Assembly: GCA_963747965.1 (NCBI GenBank)
Contig: CAVVGZ010000007.1
Location: forward strand, 434,001 to 498,000
DNA: 64,000 bases
Source of the DNA: CAVVGZ01 sp963747965
Lineage (GTDB): Bacteria; Chloroflexota; Anaerolineae; Anaerolineales; Anaerolineaceae
Direction: 5' to 3'
This document shows, one piece after another, positions 55,350-64,000 of the stretch (the first letter of the stretch is position 1; the number at the start of each line of letters is the position of its first letter). Both the position numbers and the translations under genes were made by a program. The notes beneath the pieces were generated by a model that saw only the letters and a program-made list of their open reading frames with translations, was not told the DNA's origin and did not search any database.

Positions 55350-58300
55350 ATGAGTACTAGAAATTTTATTGAAGTTCTTGCGAGCGTTTTGCCTCGAAAG
55401 GACATATCTAAAGTACTCAACGGATTAAGACAGAATAGCATCCTTTGGGAGGCATTGGGAAATGAGGAATTCGCAGACACATTAATAAATTGGGATGGAA
55501 GTGACCAGATCGATTTCTGGAATCCGTCCAATCTTGCGATAATAAGAACCACAATGGGGGATGGAATTGCATCAAACAAAGCAACATCATTAAATGAGAT
55601 CATTGAAAACAATTCTGGAATGGTGCAGAATTTTTTCGAAAACCAACTTCAAGATCCTAAAGTACCAGAAAACTTCTTGGATGTTGCATATTATTCGATA
55701 GGATTGGTTCAAAAATACAAACAAACATCTTCCTGGCAGTCTGCATTTAAGAGTGTGTTTTCTGCGTCAACCTATTCAGAAAATTCATTTATAAAGATAT
55801 GGGGTCCCGTTATCATTTGTTTATACGGAATGGTGGATGATTTTTTACCAATAAGCAACATCCTGTTCGACCATTTCCCATTCTCCGCTACATTGATACT
55901 CATCCACAAAACCTATTTATGCAATCAGGTTACCGAAATATCCGCCTGTAGTTTCATAAAAAGTTACATCAAAGAATTATCTATTATTGATCAGTATAGA
56001 ACGATACGGCAATTATCCTTAATGGGATATAAAGAATCAGCATATATCCTTTCCAGGATTGCTGCCAATAATATTATTTTAATTGATCCGAATGTATGTT
56101 TTTACAAATCCAATGGTGTAGAGAATTTAGATAATTATGGCCTGCAAAAAGCCAATCTTATCGAATTAATCTGTGGAGTATTAGGTAATAATGATTTGTT
56201 CGATAAATTACAGGATATTAGTGATATCAATGAATACTCAGAAAAAAATGAAATATTTAGCCCAAAATTATTTTATGAAAACCCGATTGAAAGAGAATTG
56301 CATTCTGTGCCAGTGAGCATCTCCCCGGATTGTGATACGCCGGAACGAGAAATATTAGCAACCGATAATTCCAAAATACTATCAAGTTTCCACAAAGAAA
56401 TGAATTTTGAAAATCCCATCATTCCTTTTCGAAAGATTTTTGAAGCGGAAAAACATTGGAAAGCTAGTAATTCTAGTGATGTCCAATCATTAGCAAAAAA
56501 AACCGTGGAAAGAATTATTAATCAATCCAGTGAACTATTTTTTGAAGAAATTGATGATTCAATATATGAATTGGATTTAATAAAACCACTGGACTGTTTA
56601 ATCAATCTTGATATGATCGAAGAAGCCAGTCTTCTTGCCAATTATTTAGTTGAAATATTTCCAAACAATCAAGAATTATTGTTTGAAGCCAGTAAAATAT
56701 TTGATTTATTGAATATGCAAGAGTTATCTCTTTCATATGCAATTTTGGGAGCTTATTGCAATCCCGGAAGTTTTATGGGGAACAGGTATCTGGCAGAATT
56801 TTATGAATCAAAAGGATTATGGGAATATTCCTATTTGGAACGGAATTTCATTGTTGAAAATGATATCCATTCTTCCATTGATGATTTCCTTGCGCTGGCG
56901 CATTCAGCATTAGCCAATAACAAATATGACGTTGTTATTGGAACAGGTAAATATGTTTTCGAAATTTTTCCTAACAATGGAATATCTTATTGGCTGGTGG
57001 GTGAAGCATTAAGTTATAAAGGCGATTTTGATCTAGCAATATCATACCTGAACCGTGCTACTTTACTCCTTGAAAATGATGAGAGACCATGGAAGTCGCT
57101 GATAAATGCATATCGATTTACAAATAACCAGCAGCTCTTATATAAAACGATAAATAATGCAACAAGGTTGATCCCGGATTCCTGTTCGCTAAAATTATCA
57201 CAAGCCCAATATTATATCGACAATGAGAATATTGAAGAAGGACATAAATTATTGGGTGATGCGAGGAGATTGAAAACAACAGGTCCTTCTACGGTATTAG
57301 AGTTAGGCAAGTTATATGAAGAAACAGGAGACCTAAAAGAGTCGAAAGAAGTTTACATGGATGGTTTTCATCGCTGGCCTTTAATAACCGATTTCCCATT
57401 AAGACTGGGTAAATTGCTGATGGAACAGAATAATTATGTGGAAGCCGAGACAATTCTTAATGATTTCCTTACGAGCAACCCAAATGACTTAGATACCTGG
57501 ATTCTCTACCTGAAATCCCAGATGGGAGATATTCATGCCAGCCTAATTGGTTATGTATTTAATCAGTCCGAGTCGGGATTATCGTTAACAGAAAAGATTC
57601 ACCCAACCTGTGAAAGAATATTAATAAGTAGGCCTGACGATCCATTGTTCAATTTATTAATGGCTGAAATTCTGCTTATAAAATCTCGGACTGAAGAAGC
57701 CCTGGATATCTACCGGAATATTAATAAGTCCCAATATCAATTTAGTGGTGAAGAACTATGGAGAATGAAAGCTGGTTATGGTAAAGCCGAACTGGATTGT
57801 TTAAATACAGAGGCCGCCATAGCAATCTTAATAGAAGCGGTTACTGAAAAGCCTGATTACTTCGATACAACCAGGATTCTTGCCGAAGCATATATAAAGG
57901 CTTCTTTAGATGAAAACGCACTTGAGCTTGGGCTGGAATTTATTGAAAGGAATGGTGATGATCCCAAAGTATTTGATTGGTATTTTGGAATAATCAAAGA
58001 AATACCAGATAAAAGGATGGGAGCAAATTACATTGATAAGGCATTAAAACTTGTTCGGACGAATCCTGATATTTATGTATCACTGGCAAGTATGCATTTA
58101 CAGAATAATTTAGTGGACGAGGCAGAATATGTTTTGGTTAATTATCTCAATCAAGATGAATTAACCATACCTCAATTACAAAATGCAGCATTTCTGTTTT
58201 ACAAACTTGATAAATTGGATTATGGATGGCAATTTATCAACACGGGAATTCGAAAAAAATCAAATAACAATCTGGAATTATTGTCAGATGCTGTTGGAAT

Positions 58301-60840
58301 ATTGATAAACCAGGGAAATTATTTAGAAGCGCTCAAATATCTTGATGAAATAATTGAAATAAGACCGGAAGAAATTTATGCAATAACTTTGAAGAGTGAT
58401 TTACTGGCTGAATCAGGTGACCTCTCTGGTGCGATCGATAATATTACTACTGCATTAAACCTCCTTTTGAAACGAAAAAGTAGAGGAGCAGGTTTTTCAG
58501 ATGATTTTCATTTTAAATATTTAACTCCGGCATGGAATAAATCTCTGGAAAACATTTCAGAGATCTTTATGAGGATCATTTTCCTAAATCGGAAACTTGG
58601 CAATCTTGAAAATGCCTTCGATTTAGCCAAAGAAAGTGTTGAACTTATTCCCAATCACTTACCAACCCGATACCGGGCTGTTGAATTGGCTTTTGAATTA
58701 TTAGATTTTCAACAAGCTTTAGAATGGGCCTCCTATGTAGATGAATATCGGGAACCAGAGATTATTGATAATAGTCACGAAGATCTTGGCGAATATCTAG
58801 AAGCCCTGGTTGGAATTTATATTTTCTTGTGTGAATACGAATTATCATCGGGACAATTTACAATAGCAGAACACCGGTTAAATCAATTGATTTCTATTGA
58901 CCAAACAGATCCTCGTATTCGATCATTAATCGTTCGATTCAAAATTAGAGATGGAGAAAGAATTAAGGCAAATCAAGAATTACAAAAAATTATTGATGAT
59001 AACCAAAGTGTCGAATATTACCTTCGGGAAAACCAAATAATTGGTAACAATTTTGAACAATACAGGATTAATTCTCAGATTCATTCATTGATAGATACCG
59101 CACTTGAGTTATATCATTGGGACATCGCCTATCAACTGGCAAACTTAGATTTGGATTCATCCCCGAGTTCTCCACTGCGGCATTTTTTCATACTAAAAGT
59201 AATTGCTCATTCTTTGGAAAAACTGGCATTATGTAGTGATCTGCAATGTAAAAACCTGATGGGATCTCTTGAAAAACTTCTGGAAAATTGTATGGAGAAA
59301 GCAAATACATCACTTGCTTTTATCGAGAACAATTCAAAAATGCCTGGAAATTTACTTGAGACTTTGAGGTTAGTGTTGGTGCTCCTGAATAAATCAACCG
59401 GTGAAATTGGTGACTCTAATAAATGCCTGGAAATTATTAATGAAGATATCCTCTTATCATCTATTTACCGGAAATTGGGGATTTATGATGCTTTAAGTAG
59501 ATTGGTCAATTATCAAGAAACACAGGTGGATGTATTAATTAATGCAGCGTTTGGGTTATCCAGGACGAATCTAGAATCAGGATATCAATTAGCTAAGGTA
59601 TGCATTAATATTGATCCGGATAATCCATTTGGACAGGCAGTTTTTTCAAAAATATGTGAAGAGTTGGGTAGTTTTAAAGAAGCGTATGAAAGCATTAAAA
59701 TGGCACTAATTTATTATCCTGAAGAACCGAATTGGCATTTCAATGCTGCTCGGTTGGCTGAAAAATTAAACCGAAATGAAGAATCCATCTATCATTACCA
59801 AAAATCTCTAAATTATCTTCCAGATAATGCAACCATTTATCTAAATCTTGGTCAGGCCTACCTTGAAAACAACCAACCAGCGTTAGCTATCGAGGTATTT
59901 GAAAAGTGCAGTAATGAGATAACAGATAATTACCAACTTAATTTAGGATTTGCGAAAGCATACGCTCTATTAGGAAATTACGGTCGAGCGAATATGTATA
60001 TTAAAAAATCAATTGAAATGGCTCCAAATTATTCCGAGCCTTTATGGGTTGGGGCAACAATGGCATATGATAGCGGGCATTTATTGGAAGCTAGAGACCT
60101 CGCAGAACGAATGTACACCCAGCACCCCGATGATATTGAAATAATATTGGCATATTGTAAACTTCAAGAGAAATTGGATAGTCCCGAATTGGCAGTAAGA
60201 GTTTTACATGATGCAATGACAAGATTTGAATATATTCCTATTGAAATAGTGCTAAAATGTGGCGAGTTAGTCTATCGAATGGAAGGGCCACTTCAAGCGA
60301 TGGATGTTTTAGGGAAAAAGAAAGATCAATTTAGTACGAAACCAGAATTTCTTGGTGCATATTCTAAATATCACTTTGAAGGTGGATTTATCCAACAAGC
60401 TGAACTATATGCCTATGAGGCTTTAAAATTTAAATCCTTATTTGCCAGGGATAAATAAACTGTTAGCTGATATTCATAGAAAACATGAACACCCCGACAA
60501 GGTTGAATATTTCCTGGGAGAAGAAATCAAAAATAATCCGAAACAATGCCTGGATTCTTACTTGGAATTAGGGAAAATCCTTTACCAGAAGAAAGAGTTC
60601 AGCCAGTCAATAAAAATTTACCAGAAAGCTATGGATTCATATCCAGATGAATATTCGCCATATTATCAAATTGCCTTAACATTTAAGGAATTCAAAGATT
60701 ATTATGCTGCAGAGAAGATGCTCACGAAAGCGGTTGAATTGGCAAATGATAATATTCAGATTCGGAGAGAATTGGCTGCGATTACGGCACTCAATTTTGT
60801 TCACAATTCACAGGAGGCAAATTATATAAATGACCTCTAA
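55350..60840 (+). CDS. Giant TPR-repeat protein (about 1829 residues), frameshifted near the 3' end
   Basis: A very large cytoplasmic protein with no signal peptide. The first ~400 residues are not repeat-like (EVLASVLPRKDISKVLNGLR at the start). From about residue 400 to the end it is built of TPR-type helix pairs, for example NWHFNAARLAEKLNRNEESI and ATIYLNLGQAYLENNQPALA, amounting to several dozen repeats. At 60441-60443 (TTT) the frame changes; removing one T joins ALKFKSL to LPGINKLLADIHRKHEHPDK and the repeats continue to 60840. The 3' end overlaps the peptidase gene by 11 bases. The likely role is a scaffold or a substrate-recognition partner; nothing in the sequence proves which. Confidence 0.85.
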
Positions 60841-63634
60841 ATCAGCCGGTTCGCAAAGATTATTATCCAGAAAATCTATGATAATGCTCATTAATACAGC
60901 AATTAATGTTAATGCTTATCATTTCGCAAGGCAAGCTTCCCAAAAATGGCTGGAAAGATACCCCAACGATTTATTTATAGAATCTTTGTTAGCAAAAGCA
61001 AATTTAGGAGATGGTCAGGTTAATAATGCAATTAATATTCTAAACGGAATATTAGCCAAAGATCCAGAATTTATTGATGCCTATGAATTGTTAGCCTTTG
61101 CGGCGAAAAATGTAGATCCGGTTTTATACAAAGAAAGTCTCTCATGTGTGCGAAGTCTTGATGTCAATATTTCTGCAGATATAAAAATGCCTGAATGGTC
61201 GCTATTATTATCACAATCAATAGAAGACTTCAAACTTGGAAGGCTAGACGAAGCTGAAGAAACAATCATTAAGGTGATTGGAACCTCACCAATATTACCA
61301 CTACCATCTGTAATACATATGCGCATAGTTAATGGGCGCAAAGATGACACGACTACCTTAAATTTATCAAAAATTTATAATGAACGATGGCCGGAATGTC
61401 TTCACTTCAAGCTGTTTTTGGCAAATATTTTAATGGGGCTTCAAGATGAAAAGGGGGCAATAAAGCTATTAAATGAATGTGTTATCAGCGATATAACAGG
61501 ACAGGTTCCAAAAAGATTATGGGGCAATAACCATCAATTCATTTCAGTTTGGCCTGAAAATTTATCTATAGATTTCCAACTGCCAATTCCAGGCATAGTG
61601 AGTTCCGGTTTGGGTTGGAATACGATCGCATCTCTCTCTGATAGTAATATTCAGGGTGGATCCCAGGAAACAAAGAATTTTATATTTGATCTTGAGGATG
61701 AGCTATTACGGTCAAAAAGTATACTTTCTGATTCTGATAATTCATTAATACATGACGACCAATCAGCTGTTGGAAATATTAGTTACCTAATTCAAGACCA
61801 AACGGGAAGCATAACCCCAACAGATATTGAGAAGGGTATGGAGAATGATTCTTCGGTACTGGATCAGGATACCCATATTCCATTAAACCATGATAATGAA
61901 ATTAGCGACACTATTGATAAATCAAAATATGATCGTTCGGCAAAAGATAGCCTAAAAAGTGTTGAACTGGTTTTTACGCGATTAGCAAAGAAATTAAATC
62001 AACCGGAAATTGGAAAAACTGACAATCGGTTCCCGTTATGTATCCTGATCTCTTCAAAAACCGGACTAAAAAGGAAATACGGAGAACATACATTTTCGGT
62101 GATTGAACAGGAAATGCGCCTCCTTACAGACCAGATAAGGAAAAGAAATGGATGGGGTGCCGCAATCTATTTTCCAGATGATTTCGAAAGTAACAAAAGA
62201 CTCGGAGTTATTACAATTGAACAAATCGATCCATGGAAAATAAAATTGGCATTGATTGATCTTGATAGAGCTCTTTCAAAAAAAGGTGAGAAAATAGGGG
62301 CTTTAATAATCATCGGTGGTCCCGACATAATTCCATATCATAAATTGCCTAATCCAACAGATGATTCAGATGATTTTATTTCATCCGATAATCCATATGC
62401 TACCCTGGATACAAATTATTATCTTCAGAATTGGCCATTGGGTAGAATTACCGGAGAAAACGGGGTAGATCCCGGGTTACTGCTTGAGCAACTACGGAAT
62501 TCTATCCAATATCACAAAAACCAAAAAAGGAGGGTATCCTGGTGGAACAAGATTGAATTGCCCAGCAGCTTTGGACAACTTTTTGGTTCACTACGGGGCA
62601 ATTTAAATATAAACAGCAAAGGGGCCAATTCTAGAAGTTTTGGTTATACTGCATCCACCTGGAAAGAATCTTCTATTGCTGTTTTTCGAACGATTGGGGA
62701 TGCTAAAAAAATCAGCATTTCTCCGCCTGAAGTATCCGGGAATATAAAACCTGAAAGCACGTCCGCTCACCTGGGATATTACAATCTGCATGGCTTGGAA
62801 GACACATCAAGCTGGTATGGGCAAAGAGACCTTGCGGATCCAATTCCAGGACCAGATTATCCTATAGCTCTTACACCGAACGACCTTGCACAAAACGGAA
62901 AAGCACCAAAGGTGGTTTTTAGTGAGGCTTGTTATGGCGGGCATATTATAGATAAGAAAGAAAATGATTCGATTGCTTTAAAATTCCTTTCAATTGGGAC
63001 TCAAGTATTCATTGGTTCTACTGGCATTTCATATGGGTCTGTATCCACTCCCCTGATTGGAGCTGATTTCTTAGCATACCTTTTCTGGTATCATCTGGAA
63101 TCAGGTTACTCTGCAGGTGAAGCATTGCTAAAGGCCAGGATTGATCTGGTAAGAGAAATGCAAAAGCGTCAAGGTTTTCTCGACAGTGAGGATCAAAAAA
63201 CATTGCTATCTTTCATACTTTTTGGTGATCCACTTGCTAGGCTCGACGAAGGACAAATTGCTAAATTTATACCAAGGAGTTTTACTGAAGATACAATAAA
63301 TATTGTATGTGAAGAAAACAGCCTGCAGGTTGATCCCCCAAATATTTCTAAGGACATACTTTCAGAACTAAAACAAATTGTAGAAATGTACCTGCCAGGA
63401 TTAGATGAAGCGGAAATTAAGGCCGTTAATCAACATAAATATAAAAAATCAGAAATGATCATGAATGAAAATGGAACCCAATTTGAAATCAAATCAACTC
63501 AAAGGGAACCGACCGGTAAAGTTGTGGTGTCTTTTAAAAAGAATATAAAATCTTTACAACAAAATCATGTACATTATGCAAAGGCAACCATAGACTCGAC
63601 CGGCAAAATGATCAAACTCGCTATTTCAAGATAA
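60830..63634 (+). CDS. TPR protein fused to gingipain/caspase-like cysteine peptidase domain (C25, clan CD)
   Basis: A 934-residue protein. Residues 1-230 hold TPR-like helices (ARQASQKWLERYPNDLFIES, NAINILNGILAKDPEFIDAY). Residues about 260-375 are an acidic, low-complexity linker. The C25-like domain (about 390-810) has IIIGGPDIIPYHKLPNPTDD, SSDNPYATLDTNYY and WPLGRITGE, as in gingipains. The catalytic dyad is visible as His654 in YNLHGLED (His-Gly) and Cys701 in FSEACYGG (Glu-Ala-Cys), the clan CD pattern. About 120 residues of unknown type follow. No signal peptide, so unlike gingipains it acts inside the cell. AGGAGG precedes the ATG, inside the end of the giant TPR gene. Confidence 0.85.
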   Translation: MTSKSAGSQRLLSRKSMIMLINTAINVNAYHFARQASQKWLERYPNDLFIESLLAKANLGDGQVNNAINILNGILAKDPEFIDAYELLAFAAKNVDPVLYKESLSCVRSLDVNISADIKMPEWSLLLSQSIEDFKLGRLDEAEETIIKVIGTSPILPLPSVIHMRIVNGRKDDTTTLNLSKIYNERWPECLHFKLFLANILMGLQDEKGAIKLLNECVISDITGQVPKRLWGNNHQFISVWPENLSIDFQLPIPGIVSSGLGWNTIASLSDSNIQGGSQETKNFIFDLEDELLRSKSILSDSDNSLIHDDQSAVGNISYLIQDQTGSITPTDIEKGMENDSSVLDQDTHIPLNHDNEISDTIDKSKYDRSAKDSLKSVELVFTRLAKKLNQPEIGKTDNRFPLCILISSKTGLKRKYGEHTFSVIEQEMRLLTDQIRKRNGWGAAIYFPDDFESNKRLGVITIEQIDPWKIKLALIDLDRALSKKGEKIGALIIIGGPDIIPYHKLPNPTDDSDDFISSDNPYATLDTNYYLQNWPLGRITGENGVDPGLLLEQLRNSIQYHKNQKRRVSWWNKIELPSSFGQLFGSLRGNLNINSKGANSRSFGYTASTWKESSIAVFRTIGDAKKISISPPEVSGNIKPESTSAHLGYYNLHGLEDTSSWYGQRDLADPIPGPDYPIALTPNDLAQNGKAPKVVFSEACYGGHIIDKKENDSIALKFLSIGTQVFIGSTGISYGSVSTPLIGADFLAYLFWYHLESGYSAGEALLKARIDLVREMQKRQGFLDSEDQKTLLSFILFGDPLARLDEGQIAKFIPRSFTEDTINIVCEENSLQVDPPNISKDILSELKQIVEMYLPGLDEAEIKAVNQHKYKKSEMIMNENGTQFEIKSTQREPTGKVVVSFKKNIKSLQQNHVHYAKATIDSTGKMIKLAISR

Positions 63635-63660
63635 TATTGCGATATTTGATCAAAAAATAT

Positions 63661-63695
63661 GAAGCTGACAACAATATCTCGGCTTCGTTTTTTTT
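63661..63695 (+). terminator. Rho-independent terminator of the sigma-54 operon
   Basis: An eight-bp stem with one G-T wobble (63661-63668 with 63679-63686), a ten-base loop, then G and T8. It lies 27 bases after the peptidase stop. Confidence 0.85.
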
Positions 63696-63701
63696 GATTC
63701 A

Positions 63702-63730
63702 TTGATGGTTACTTCCTATTCACGTATAAT
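63702..63730 (+). promoter_or_regulatory. Sigma-70-type promoter of alaS
   Basis: TTGATG (63702-63707), 17-base spacer, perfect TATAAT (63725-63730). The alaS ATG is 48 bases downstream, so alaS is independent of the sigma-54 operon. Confidence 0.75.
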
Positions 63731-63777
63731 ACCCCCCATAAAACCGAATTTTATCTAAAAAAACCTCGGAGAGAAGC

Positions 63778-64000
63778 ATGCAGAATAAACTATCCGGTCC
63801 CCAAATTCGCCAAACCTTTGTTGATTTCTTTGTAGAACGGGGGCACAAATTTGTTCCCTCCTCATCATTGGTTCCTGGTGGAGATCAAACACTTCTATTC
63901 ACTAATGCCGGAATGGTTCAGTTTAAAGATGTATTTCTAGGTGCGGATCGGCGGGATTACTCCAGAGCTGTGAACTCGCAAAAGTGTATGCGCGTAGCTG
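63778..64000 (+). CDS. alaS: Alanine-tRNA ligase, N-terminal part
   Basis: The gene runs off the right edge; 74 residues are present. Charges tRNA-Ala. The hand translation begins MQNKLSGPQIRQTFVDFF and continues with ERGHKFVPSSSLVPGGDQTL, LFTNAGMVQFKDVFLG and NSQKCMRVA. These are motif 1 and the early motif region of class II AlaRS, with the typical FTNAGM and QKCMR stretches. CGGAGAG precedes the ATG at 63778. Confidence 0.95.
   Translation, partial: MQNKLSGPQIRQTFVDFFVERGHKFVPSSSLVPGGDQTLLFTNAGMVQFKDVFLGADRRDYSRAVNSQKCMRVA

Noticed and set aside
60442..60840. Separate small TPR gene starting with TTG at 60442
   Set aside because: It overlaps the giant TPR frame by 17 bases, has no ribosome site, and removing one T joins the two frames into continuous TPR sequence. 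Treated as a frame error.
60830..63634. Type III-E CRISPR (TPR-CHAT) association
   Set aside because: The peptidase looks C25-like, and no cas genes, repeats or spacers are present anywhere in the window.

Overview
The window is a gene-dense bacterial chromosome segment of low to moderate G+C. It carries housekeeping genes on both strands, Shine-Dalgarno starts, several TTG and GTG starts, one tRNA, and no rRNA, phage or CRISPR array. The gene set suggests a fermentative anaerobe: pyrophosphate-type phosphofructokinase, class II aldolase, non-oxidative pentose phosphate genes, ADP-forming acyl-CoA synthetase and an epimerase-type threonine dehydrogenase. Together with the PlsX, RsmD and G5/beta-propeller proteins this best fits Chloroflexota, class Anaerolineae. 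That placement is an inference from remembered family resemblance, not a computed phylogeny.

Layout. 1-9.6 kb: partial murA, a DUF255 thioredoxin-fold protein, an acetyltransferase-like protein, a nitrilase-family amidase, a polytopic membrane protein, the pfp-fba glycolytic pair, a Nudix hydrolase and rsmD. 9.6-14.7 kb (minus strand): UroD-like protein, TPR protein, GtrA, UDP-glucuronate decarboxylase-like epimerase and two putative lipoproteins. 14.8-24.8 kb: scpB-rluB, plsX, tRNA-Leu(GAG), polyprenyl synthase, tatD, phosphohexomutase, mnmA, trmI, a CoA-pyrophosphatase-like Nudix gene and rplY. 25-27.7 kb: a DHFR/RibD-like gene between two 41-42 bp direct repeats, glpK, and intergenic debris with tRNA-like fragments. 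27.7-34.6 kb: SpoU methylase, adenosine deaminase, tal-rpiB-tkt, and a TlpA/Lgt-like pair. 34.7-37.7 kb: a higher-G+C three-gene cassette with a divergent family B DNA polymerase and a RecA-like protein. 37.9-49.3 kb: sugar aminotransferase, glycosyltransferase, an orphan gene, acyl-CoA synthetase, epimerase, secDF, rpmF and hflX.

49.3-63.7 kb holds the most unusual content. rpoN (sigma-54), a PAS/GAF histidine kinase and an NtrC-type activator lie in one run. A near-consensus sigma-54 promoter (-24/-12) sits just before rpoN. A second, consensus one sits directly after the activator gene and before a three-gene operon. That operon encodes a small two-helix membrane protein, a giant TPR protein of about 1829 residues, and a TPR protein fused to a gingipain/caspase-like (C25, clan CD) cysteine peptidase domain with visible His-Gly and Glu-Ala-Cys motifs. 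A strong terminator follows, then alaS with its own sigma-70-type promoter. The activator ends right after its AAA+ domain and has no DNA-binding domain. Read together, this is a self-contained circuit in which a sensed signal probably leads to sigma-54 expression of a TPR/protease module. I do not recognise it as a described system.

Caution: ten genes are split by single-base frame changes, mostly +1 and often in short homopolymers, while the protein reads through intact in another frame. This looks like uncorrected sequencing error rather than gene decay, so those genes are annotated as single frameshifted CDSs.
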